Origin: Hepsetus odoe
Lineage: Eukaryota; Chordata; Actinopteri; Characiformes; Hepsetidae
Reading direction: 5' to 3'
Assembly: GCA_017165825.1 (NCBI GenBank)
Contig: CM029377.1
Span: 20,995,865-21,059,864, forward strand
DNA: 64,000 nt
Shown: positions 1 to 12,000 of the stretch, in pieces
Position numbering within the stretch: position 1 is the first letter of the stretch
Layout of the letters: each line of letters opens with the position of its first letter
Notes under the pieces: generated by a model
Database searches by the model: none
Seen by the model: the letters and a program-made list of their open reading frames with translations, nothing else
What the model was told of the DNA's origin: nothing
Translations under genes and position numbers: made by a program

Positions 1-83
1 TATATATGACCTGTATGTCTTATTTTCAATGGTTATTTATTGAATGTAATCATTTGTCTGTTTAGCTAATGCAGTCTTGATCA

Positions 84-284
84 GGGCAGTGGTGGTTAGA
101 GCGTTGGCCGCATGATCGGAGGATCTGGGGTTCGAACCCCTTCCCAGTGGGTTACTCCTCCCTATGATGGGCTGGCGACCTGTCCAGGGTGTGTCCCCCG
201 TCCTTCGCCCTGTGTGAGCTGGGATGAACTCCAGCACTCCCCCACGACCCCGTTTGGGACAAGCAGCAGAAAATGACTGACTGA
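84..284 (+). repeat. tRNA-derived SINE with GATG-type tail, intact target duplication
   Basis: The element has a tRNA-like head (box A-like GGTTAGAGCG and box B GGTTCGAACCCC), then directly the tail ending GGGACAAGCAGCAGAAAATG. It is flanked by a perfect 12-bp duplication, CAGTCTTGATCA, at 72-83 and 285-296. The core domain seen in longer copies (31257-31501) is missing. It lies about 300 bp beyond the stim2 stop codon, so it may be inside the stim2 3' UTR. A minus-strand AATAAA sits at 41-36, just past it. Confidence 0.85.
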
Positions 285-587
285 CAGTCTTGATCAACCG
301 CAAACAATCTTCCTTTTGTAGCCTCTGGGGGGCAAAATCTTCAATGAATGCTTCCCCTGCAAAGGCTAGATGTGACCCTATGGACCAGCCTTGGAAGCTT
401 GGAATAGTCTTTTTACACAAAACCAAATCAGAGATTGGTAAGTTCCAACTACAAACAAGGTTTTATCTACTAGTCTCACTAAAGCCTAGACAAAGAGACT
501 GCAAATGGACTCAATATGTGATTTAAATTTCTCGGCTATACTGGTTCCATAAAACTATGACAGAGGAAATGGGGATGGTAGCAGTGC

Positions 588-3500
588 TTAAGAATGTATT
601 TCTGAATTTTTGTAACTAGGTAACCTGGGTAATAATTTCTGCAGACCCCCTTGTGGATCTCCTGCCAAGTCTTTATCTTTCTCCTTGTCTTTCTTCTTCT
701 TAAACAGCTTCAAAAGCTTAGAGGACTTCTTGCTTTTCTCCTCACTGTGGGATTCTGGTGGTGAGGCATTGTCAGAACAAGCTGGTGGGGACTTGCTGCC
801 AAGGCTCTCATTACTCATGAAGCTTTGGGAGAAGGTGGACACTGAAGACAGTGAGGAAGCATGACTGAGATCTCCAGGGCTGGAAGCATGAAGAGGCTTT
901 TGATAGGACTTCTCCAGAATGCCATCATATACTAGACGGCTAAGCGGCTCTTGAGGTGGAGCCCAGAGCATCAGGGAGCTTTTGGTAAGGTCAGGCTGGC
1001 TCAAGGAGCCTGGATCTGGAACCACAAATTCCTCTCTGGAGACCTTGCGTCGTCGTCTTTCTGTGGCAGCATCAGGCTCTTCTCTAGAAAGCTTCCTGGG
1101 AGTAATGTCTCCCCTTCTATCTCTTAAGGACATCCCTCGCTGGTTCTCTATTGACCTTTCCAATTTCCCATGCATCTTGGTCCTCTCTGCAGAAGCCTTG
1201 ATGGAGTTCAAGGACAGGTCTTGTTCATCTCCAAAAATAATTTTAGTTGTGTTATCCTTGTTATCTCTAAATGTCTTCACCTTAACGTCCTTCGAGGCAT
1301 CCAACTCATCTCTTGGGACTTTTCTGGAAGCGGTTTCCAAGGAAATTTCCTTTAGTACAACTGTGTCCTCAGTAAGCATCATCTCTGGAGTGGTGTCCAA
1401 CTCAGGGTCAATGTCTGGGCCTGCTTTTCCACTTTGGATGTTGGTATCACTTTCAGCACCTAGCATCACTCTAGAAAGACTCTCTCCTGAGAGATCTTTC
1501 CTCTCCCTAAACATCATGCGTCTTCTACCAACCATACTTGCATCTGGGTCATATTTGAGTCTCGTTCCAGAATGCAGTTCCAGCTGAGAATCAGGCTTGT
1601 CTCCAGTCGATGTTCTTAAAGATGAATCGGTGGTATTGATCGGAAAATTCCTTGATATCTTCCTGGAACCAGGTTCATCTGTATCCATAGGACTGGTCAG
1701 GTCTTCTACAGTTGATTCCAGTTCCTCTCTTGATGGCTTTCTTGTTGGGCTTTCTTCAAGCTTTTCATGCAAAACTTTCAGAGGGCTGACCCTCAGAGAA
1801 TCCCCAACTTCCTCCCGTGGGCCCTTGCGCAAGGGGCTATCTTCTTCCTCCTCGAAAGAGACTTTACGAGTGACGCTACTGGAAAAGCGATCCAAATCTT
1901 TGCGCAGCAGTCGTCGAGGTGGAGTGTCCAAGTCCGGACTTGAGTACATCCTTCCAATGGTGGATCCAATGGACTCAGCATCTGATGGTGTCTCAAGACA
2001 TTCCCTATCATACACAAAAAAAAACCAAGGAAAATGTTCATAGACATGTCCATAAATCTTTTCTGCTTGGTGTATTGTATTTTCTGCTTGGTGTATTGTA
2101 TAACATATTTCAGATGTTTACAATATTTTGAACTGCTGGACTCTTCTAAATGAATATATCAGAAGTTAGGGTTGGGAGTCAATCCCAAAAAAAGTCAACT
2201 TTCAGATTCAAAACACTAGTTTCAAAATGATTCCTCTAGAAAAATGTGCCGTCTCAATGAACGTCTTCATTTTTTGGAACTAAAGAAACCTACTAGATCT
2301 GTTCCTGGGACTTTCACAATTTTCACAATGAAATTCCAGGAAACAAACAGCCTATTCGTTAAAACAAACAACATTGAACATTACTGTTTCATAAGGCTTG
2401 GGAAAATTATGTGTTCGCCCTCCTCCTCTCCGTATCGAGGAACCGGGCCTCGGATAGGGATCAGCAAGTCTGGATCAGGTGACAGGATCACAGGTTGCTG
2501 AACAATATGGCTGGATCGTCGGGACCGGACCAGTGCCCGGGGGGATAGTTTGATTGGAGTAACAGTCACTGAAGACAGGACAGAAATGAGAACTGTAAGT
2601 CTCCAATCGAGAAACGGGAACTGCACTCGCAAAAGTTTACGCACCGGGTATCTGTGGCATCACCGGGGGCATACTTTCCTCCATGTCGTCCACCCCCGCC
2701 GGCATTTGGTAGGAGGACATGGCGGCTCGGGGCAGGAGCATCCAGTTGGGATCAGGGTACAGGGTGGCCATGAGGCTTGGCAGTCCAGCATTTTTCATTA
2801 TAGGAAGCCCACACAGCCACTCAATCTGCTGCCACCTGTGCAGGCGCTCCTGCAGACATGCCGTCACCTCCGCCAGGGCATTTCTGTTATGAGGAAAATT
2901 ACATCTTTAATGAATATGACTATCTAGCACAGCACACAGTCAACCACAATAAAATGCAACCTCTTCTTTTCACCAACAAATCTTACAGCAGGGGCAGACA
3001 TATCCAGCACCCAGCTGATATGGGAATGATACCTTGCTCAAGGGTACCGCAGGGCAACCTACTGGTCTAGGATTCAAACCCATGACCTTCCAATCTTATG
3101 GCCGAGTCCCTGGACACTAGGACGCCACTGGCCCAAAACTCTAAACGATCAGTGTTTGAAGGTTAATCTCATTGTTCTTCACGTCTCGTTATAATAGCCA
3201 AAAATTCTATCAAATTCTTCACACTTCTGTAGCTGATGGAAGCGATTTATGTTCTCTTACTGATACACATTCCAAGTAATTTTAGTCTGGGCTTAAGAGT
3301 GCTCGCTTCTCCATAGTTTTTGTTTACTGAAACAGGAAAGATTTTTGTTGTTAATAAAACACTTCACAACAGAGAGGTCTGGTGGGTGAACTCCAGAAAG
3401 TAATCCAAGTGTCAGAACAGAATGAGGGGTGCTAAATTCCAAAGTTCCAAAAATAACTACAACTTCTAGGATTTCAGGGCTGTCCTTGTATCAGTGTCAC

Positions 3501-6500
3501 GGCCTTGCCTGGTAATACTCTTCCTTGGTTCTAGAGGTCTCTGTTGTCTCAAGAGTATTTCTTTTTTGTGTTCTCTTGTTTACTCTTATCTTGACTGTTG
3601 CTTTAAGACAGGTCTGCCCTTAATCTGCCCAAAATCTCGCAAAATCTTGTTAAAGTATTATCTCATCATCCATCCATCCATTTTCTGCCGCTTGTCCCAA
3701 ACGGGGTCGTGGGGGGGTTGGAGTGCTGGCGTCCAACCCAGCGCACACAGGGCAAGGACGGGGGACGCACCCTGGACAGGTCACCAGCCCATTGCAGATT
3801 ATCTCATCATATCTTTCATATATTTTTCTGCAGGCTTTTCTGGATTCCTTGGATTCCCTACTATACAATAAATGAAACTGTTGGACACTGTCTCCATGAA
3901 GAGAGGAAACTTGGTCTGCAGTGACGTTTAGGTGTCAAAGTAACATCCACATGAATGGAGGACCCAAGGTTTCCCAGTAGATCTTTGTCTAGAAGGTCAC
4001 ACTTGCTGCACTGGCTATCCATAGTGCATCCTGGTGTCTCTTCCCTGGATAAGGACACACACACACCAGGCTGTCCACATGATGTAAAAGAGAGCAGGAG
4101 AGATTCTTCAGAACCAACTTGCCTCCTTCCACCACTCCATTGTCTAGTTCAGATGTCCGTTGAAACATGGTGGACAGGGGTCAGCATGAACACTCTGATT
4201 GGTCTGCAGCCTCAGATGAAGCTGATACCTTTCTATCAGAACCAGAACTTTTTCCATCATTTAACTGGCTAGCTCCCTGGTTCTCCTTCCTTTCCAACCA
4301 TACTGACCATTGCATAGCAGGAACACCCCAGTTTTGACCCCAAATCAGGTTTTTCCTGCTTCCAGACCCTAAACCTCAAAGACTAACTGCATAATATGAG
4401 CCACAGACCCTTAATTATCAGCACAGTTGTGCAGGTTAATTCTAGCAATGAGCACACACACACACTTACTTGGCTTCTAAGATCTTGTGGTCCACTTGAT
4501 CCAAAGAGGAACTATGTACAACATGGAGCGTGCCCAGAACAGAACCCCTCTTCTTCTTAATTTTCTCTGCCTTGAGGTGGAGGTACATGATAAAACAAGC
4601 ACAAAGATCTTGCCTAGCATTAAATGAACATAGAACCCAGAACTACATGCTAGTATGATTAGTTCTCCATGTAAATTAAGCTTCATTAGCCAGAGTTTCC
4701 TCAACTTTTTATCCCAAACACCCCCTTGTGCACCATGAACCCAGCATTGTACATTTTAGACAGTCCCTAATAGTTCAAGAAGCTTTGATGCCTTTTATTT
4801 TATCCAGCATGAGAAGGAGCAGTGACTAAAGGAGTGAAACTCCTCCCAAACTGAAGGGAATCACTGCCATTTCCAGTAAGATAGTGGACTTCAGTGCACG
4901 TCCAGCTGCGAGAGAGAGAATTGAAAGTGGGCAGGTCTGTACCTCGTCCTTTGCGGTGGACAGCTGCTGCTCAGCACTCTGCTTCTTCACGTTGTAGTAC
5001 TGCACTTCCACCTCATGGGTGAGCTGTAGCCACAGCTGTAGAGACTCTGAGACCGACCAGCTGGCTTGCATGTCCTGCTCGGCCTTTTTCAGTGCCCCCC
5101 GGACCTGAGACAACGTGCAGTTTTTAATAGCTTATTCATTATTGACTGTGAACTTTCAGCTACTGTTTATATACTGCATGCGTATGTTATACGGGGCAGT
5201 GTTGACCTAGTGTTTACGGACTTGAGGATCAGAAAGTGATGGGTTCCAATCCGGGACCAGTAGGATGCCCTGAGGTTCCCTTGAGCAAGGTACCATCCCT
5301 TTCACTGCTCCCCGGGTGCTGGATATGGCGTAATGCTTGTGCATGAAAAACTATCCAGCAGAGAGCAGTGATGGGGACGGTCAACATACTGGTCTGGAAT
5401 CCAAATCCTTCCAACCTTCCGATGCTGGAGCCTTGTCCCTAAAAACTAGTTCACCACTCCAGTGAGGCAGAACTGCCTAAATTATTAGTTTTAGATGTTC
5501 TGAATCTTAATTTCAGGCTCTGATCCAAAAAGGTTTCACCCAACGTCCATCATCCTCAAACAGCAACCTGTTCAAGTTCCTCCTCTGCGTAGCGAAGGCG
5601 GCTCAGTTCACTGACGGCTCCCTGACGCAGCTCCTGGAGCCGGTTTGCCTCCTCCTGAGCTCCCTGGATCTCATCCCTCATCTTGGCCTCTAAAAACTGC
5701 TTCTCCACCGCCACGGTCCTCTTCTCCTCCTGTGCCCGTTCAAGCCTGAAACCACGCCCACTGAGAAGGTTTTGAAGCTGTTTTTTTTTTGGCAGGGCAC
5801 AAAATCACCTCATTAAACGCAGTCTAATCAAGATGAAATGCTAAGCTGCATCTACGAGAGGAATTCCATTATTATTTGGAACAATTTTAGCCTTTGTTGG
5901 TTAAAATGTAAATAAAGTCATCCAGAGTTGTCTGTAGAGAAACTCAGACGAAATGGTTCACAGAGGTGGTGAATAGAACCAGACATCTGCAAACAGTCTG
6001 AACTGAATAATTTTTCATTGGGGGCTATTTTGCATTATCACCATCCTTTAGACACCCTCGTGGAACTTCACTGGTGGAAATAAAATGCAGAGATTTGGGA
6101 CGTCACCACCACTGTAAAGAAATCTGGTCCATTTCACACCAAACCCTCTCTGGAGGACATTGCTGACATTTTTATCCACTAAATTCTGTTCTTCTTTTGC
6201 AATAACCATGTGGTGACAACTCAGAGACAGCTACAGCAACATCTTGATGAGGTTCCAGAAGATGGTTAGAGGCATGTTCTACTGAAACCTGCTCAACTAC
6301 ACAAAACAATTCAGCCTAACTCTAGCACGGTGAGACTCCTTACTGTTCCTGCAGGTCTCTCAGGCTCTGCTCAGCTCTCTGAAGGCTCTCCAGGTCCTTC
6401 ATCATCTTGGAGATGTGCTCTCTAGAGGCTTTGTTCTGCGCCTGGGCGAATAGGCAGCCCCCCACGCCCATCACCACAGAAACGATCAGGAGTAGGTCCT

Positions 6501-8987
6501 TCATCCAGATGTGTGGTGGCCCTGGAGGACAATCCAGGTTGGTTCTCGGTTACGGAGGTCCTCATATCTTTCCCACTTTACTTGTGGACTAACAGTGAAT
6601 CAATATAAGCAAGTCTATCAAAGATTACTGAACATCTCCCCACACTTTCATGTTGGAAGCCTGAAGTTAGAACTTGGCTGAGTTTAGGCCATTTCCCTTG
6701 GGATCAAATAAAGTTTTCTGATTGTTGAGATGAACCACACTTCACCCAGCCAGACAAATAGACCATAAAACACTTCTGGATTTGGCTAATTGGTAGAAAA
6801 CCTGACCCCAACATGAGAGCTTCCAGCTAAATCCACAGAAGGGATGATAAAACCCCTCAAGAAAGAAGTTCAACATGTTTGGGTGAACTGTTTTTGTGTA
6901 AAATTTGGTCTACACAAAATAAAATGGATATAAATGGAAGACATCAAATCTTTGAAAATAGGACAGCTCCGGTTGGACATTTTGGAGACAAAGTTGGAGA
7001 AGCAAGGTTCCGTTGGTTTGGACATGTCCAGAGGAGAGACAAGATTTTTATCAGGAGGAGAATGTGGAAGATGGAGCTGCCAGGAAAGAGGAAAAGAGGA
7101 AGAACAAAGAGGAGGTTTATGGATGTAGTGAGAGGACATGCAGGGGGACGGTTTGAAGAAAGAAGATGCAGAGGACAGAAAGAAATGAAGATGGCTGATC
7201 CACTGTAATGCTAAACGGGAGCAACCAAGGAAGAAGAAATCTTTGAAAATAGAAAATGACTCAGGAACCCAATGGTGTTAGGATTTGAACCCACAACCTC
7301 TTGCTCCATAGGCAAGAACCTGGCAAGGAAACCTGTTGGTGATGAAGTTGTTGTTCAGGATGAGCATTTTTAGATACTTAATAGAATCGCATTAAGTGCT
7401 CTAGCCTCCTGCCACTCTTGATTCTCTGGCTCTTTCATGGGCATGTTCTTTTTATAGGGTACGTACTCGTGGGTGGTCCAAAGAGCACGACGTCCAGAGC
7501 TTTGAGCTTCAGCTTGTGTTTGTGCTGCTGGTCCTGGATCTTCAGGTAAGCACTCATGAAGGACGGCTCGTTGGACGCGATCCTTGTTGAGAGAGAAAGA
7601 GGTCAGATGTTGGGTTGTGTTTTGAATGGACCAATAAGGGTTGGGCTCAAGCAGGGACCTCACCTTGGCAGGGTGTTCCCATCCACATGGAGCTCTTTGA
7701 AGTTCTTCTCGTACTGTGGCAGCTCCACAAACTCTCGCAACCAGTGCAGCACGTCCTCCTGGGTCCAGTTATGGACTGATGAAGAGAGAGAAAGATGTTT
7801 CCAGTAAAGTGGTCACTAAGTGGAACCACAAGGTGTTTCTAATAAAATTGCCACTTTCTGGAAGAATAAGATGGATGTTTAAAAGCTCATGGAGACATAC
7901 ACTCATACCTACCTACGGAGGACTTCCAGCCTCTCCACAGCTCCTCCACTGTGATATGCTGATCTTCTTGGTGGAGTTTGCTGTGTTTGTTGGTCTGCTG
8001 CTGCTGCATGTCCTCTATGATGAACTACAGGTGATGGAGAAGTGAAAGTGATGACTTGTCATTGTGAAACACAGCACAACACAGTGAACCCCAGCGAAAT
8101 GCAGCTTTTGCATTTTACCCACACACACATTTAGCACCTTGTTTAGGACAACCTACTAGTCTGGGACTCAAACCCATGACCTTCTGATCCTAAACAGAGT
8201 CCCTAAACATTAACGTGCTGAGAGAGTGCAACCACACACACACTTTATAATAAATACCAGCACACTCTGTAGCACCATAGAAAAGCACTACCCAACAGAA
8301 GGGGGCGCACATGAGCCTAATCTCATAAAAAGGTGATCAAAAACTATCAAAGTCATGATCAATAAGGAACATTAAAAGTAAGATTTAAGATGAAAACAGT
8401 GTAGAAAAACAGATAAAAGTGCAGGACTTTTAGTGAAGATAGAAGTAGAGCTACTGAGCTCCATGCTTCCAGCAGAGGGCAGCATTTCAACAATATGCCA
8501 TTTCGCCTTGTTTAGATTCAGTGTAAAAAAAAACAGACAAAAATTGATCTATCCCTGTTTCTCACAGTTTCTATCCCTATCAGAAAACAGGCCGAGACGA
8601 AACGTGCATAGTTGTGCATAGTTGAGCTGTATGTAAACAATTCTGTTTATGTGACTTCACAAATATAGGGAATTTCAAAATTTTGCTTAGTTACCAGTGC
8701 TGGCCCCCAGGATCAGAAGGTTGTGGGTTTAATTCCCAGACCATTAGGTTGCCCTGAGGTACCCTTGAGCAAGGTATCATCCCTGTCACTGCTCCCTGGG
8801 CGCTTAAAATAGCTGCCCCCTGCTGCACATGTGTGTAAGGGTGAAATGCAGAGGTTGAATTTCACTGTGATTTGCTGCGTTGCAAAATGAGAAGAATAGT
8901 CACTTTCACTTTCATGGGGACAGTATGACAGAGTGAATGGTTCACGATTTTAATTGGTGTGTTTGTGAATCAGAAAAACAGATAGAG

Positions 8988-9034
<47 letters not shown>

Positions 9035-12000
9035 ATGTCTTTCTTAGAATGTGTCCTTAGCTGAAACTGGACCCTACATGTGATGGCCTCCGGCATGTCC
9101 CTCATCTGGTCCCAGTTGCTATAGCGACAGTGCAAGAAACCCAATCCTGTCCTGATACAGGGGCAGCAGTGGCCTAGTGGTTAGGGAGTTGGCCACAGGA
9201 TCGGAAGATTGTGGGTTCAAACCCCTTACCAGTAGGAGTGTTTGAGTGCATGGGTGAATGGGTACATGGGTGTTTGAATGCATGGGTTCAACCACAATTT
9301 CATTGTGGTTCACTGTGTGCTGTGAATGACAAGAATAGTCATTCACACTAACTAAGAACCAGCTCTGCTCTGCTAACCAGCCTGTCATGAACCCTGTGGT
9401 GTGAGACCCCCATCTCCTGAAAGCTGTTCAGTAATACATGTGTATAGTCTGTGAGCTTCAATACAGTCTGAACTGCTTCAGTAAAGCAGTACTGAAGTAA
9501 AGGCTTCAGTAAGCCTAAGCTTTACTGAAGCCTAAACTGCTTCACTTAAGCCAAAACAGCTTCATTAAAGCCTGAGCCATTTCAATACAGTCTGAACCAC
9601 TAAAAAAAGCTTGCTTTAATACAGCTTGAACTGTTTTAATACAGCCTTAACTACTTCATTACAACACGAGCCACGTCAAGACAACCCGTACAACTTAAAA
9701 GTGAAGTGACTTTCACGGTCACTTTCACTTCATCACAACTTCAATGTGAATCACAGTGAACCACAACGAAATGCAGCCTCTGCGTTTCACCCATACACAA
9801 CATGCAGCAGGGGGCAGCTATTGAAAGTGACCGGGGAGCAGTGATGGGGACAGGACCTTGCTCAAGGGTACCTCAGGGCCACCCCCAACCTTCCAATCCT
9901 GGAGACTCGTACCTAAACACTAGACCACCGCTGCCCCAACTTCAGTACAGTCTAAAGTGGTTTACATACAGCCTGAAAAACCCTAATTTAGAATGAACCG
10001 CTTCAATATATACTAAACTGCTTCAATACAGAGTGAACCAGAGCAGCCTGCTTTAATACAGCCGGAACTGTTTTAAAACCATGCCACATCCATCCTGGAC
10101 AGCTTCAGCACAGTCGGAATCACTTCAACACACCCAGAACCAGTTTAATAAATTCAGAATTACTCAGATAATCATGCTCACACTCACCATAAAGAGCAAC
10201 TTTGTTCAAAGTGTCCAGGAGGTGCCCAGATAAAGGTAAGTCAAGGTTGTGTTCCCATGACAACAGCTAGCAAACCCAGCCTATATCACCATCTCTCCTC
10301 TTTCAATTCACACTCTCCTAATATTACCTCCACACTCTCCTCCACCTCAATCCCTCCATCCTGGTCGTCATCCATCTCACGATGGATGTGGCGCAGCGCC
10401 TCCAGGCTGAAGCGGTCTGCTTCCGTCACGCATGGTGGAGCCACCTGCAGGCACACTTCTGGGGTCAAAGGTCACACAAAGAAGTCAACAAGTCACGAGA
10501 GTCATCAACAGAATCAAATATCCAGCTATTAAGTATATTAAAACATACAGTTCTCCATGAACTTTTTTTCTGCACTTCATTAGAAGAGTCTTTTTCAACA
10601 GCACCCCCTACTGAGGAGGCCCACCAGACTCAGGGAATCGGAATCAGATCAGCTGGGATTGGCCATGACATTGAAGCATCATAGCTAGCCTCAGCATTAT
10701 GAAACACATTAGACTCACAAAGCTCATACCAAGCAGCATCACGTGACCATTTGAAGCTCATCAAAGCATAGGAAAGTATTTAAACTCTTTCTCTGAAACA
10801 CAGGAAGAGAGTTCATTTTGCAAAAATTGGCACCAAAAGGCAGCCCCATAGGTTGTTTTTTTTTTTATAACAAGGCAATGATTGTAGTGTTGTGGTTTCA
10901 TTTAAGTGGGATCCAGGATAAGGGAACATTTCAAAATGGATCACTGTTTCTGTTTGCTAAAGTCGCCTGAACACCAATTTATTCTTGTGTGTTCCCCCTT
11001 CATTTGAAACAAAGCCTTTATTGGCAAACAATAGTAACTGAGTCATTAAAATTATTTTTTTCTGAGACAGAGGAGCCTCAAGAGTCCAAAAACTATTTGT
11101 CCATCTTAAGGACAAAAAAACAATGCTAAACTCACCATGAAGTGCTTTAAATTGATTTGAGTCATGTATTTAGTTTTTGATTATGTTTTGATGATGATGT
11201 TTTTATTTTGATATGTTTAGGACACTACTTGATTTGATGTCCAAACTCTAAAGAAATCAGATTTTTCCAGTTGAAGCCCACTTTAGGAAGAGGACACCTC
11301 ACAGCTCAACAGCCAATCAACATTCACCAGACACTCTGGGTCTTGAATTCACACCTACCCCCTGTTCTTCAGGAAGCTAGAAGAACTGTTCCAAAACAAT
11401 ACATTGAACATACAAGAACTCTTTGGAAGCAAAATATGAAGAAATGAAAGAAAAGCTGTATATAAACAAACTAAAAGAATCATTTGAAGGCCTCTTTTAG
11501 ACCGTCTCCCAGGAACTGGCTCTTTATTGTGACTCAGGGACTAAAATTTTAACCATTTAAAGTGTTCCACCAAAAATAAATTGGTTAGGCGATAAGACGG
11601 TTCCCATCTGGGACCAAAAAACTGGTGGCTTTTCAGTGGGACATTAGTAGGCATGTCCACTTGCTTCATCTTGTTGTGTAGCACCTCCTGTGTTTGTTTT
11701 ATTTCTAGCTCCAAATTAGTGGAAATGTCAAACTGAGATCATAAGAGTCCTGCACTAGTACCTAGAACCGGCCCCCTGATGGTGGACCAGGGCTTTCTGA
11801 AATGTGAAGCAGTTCTGGACAGAGAACCTTTTGTATGGTACCTTATAAAAATGACTGAATAGCAGTTCTCGATTTGTACACCCAATTCTCACTTATTTTC
11901 AAAAGCACAAACCATGAGAGTCCAAGCTCTTGCCTAAAGTGGCTTGACTCGGCTCCTTCTTCAGGCCAGCAGGCTGAGGCTCGTCACTGCCATAGTCGCA

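Noticed and set aside
84..150. tRNA gene
   Set aside because: The A and B box-like words belong to SINE heads. No cloverleaf with a proper acceptor stem or anticodon arm can be drawn here or at the other SINE heads.
982..2043. Long plus-strand open frames over the stim2 last exon (982-1587, 1597-2043)
   Set aside because: They are the reverse frame of a repetitive, serine/arginine/glutamate-rich coding exon. There are no protein motifs, and the minus-strand reading matches STIM2 with correct splice phases.
2634..2644. Consensus donor GTAAAC for stim2 exon 10
   Set aside because: Using it leaves two bases and shifts exon 11 out of the RSRRS frame that matches STIM2; the weaker GTGCGT four bases earlier keeps the frame. 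A missed micro-exon remains possible.
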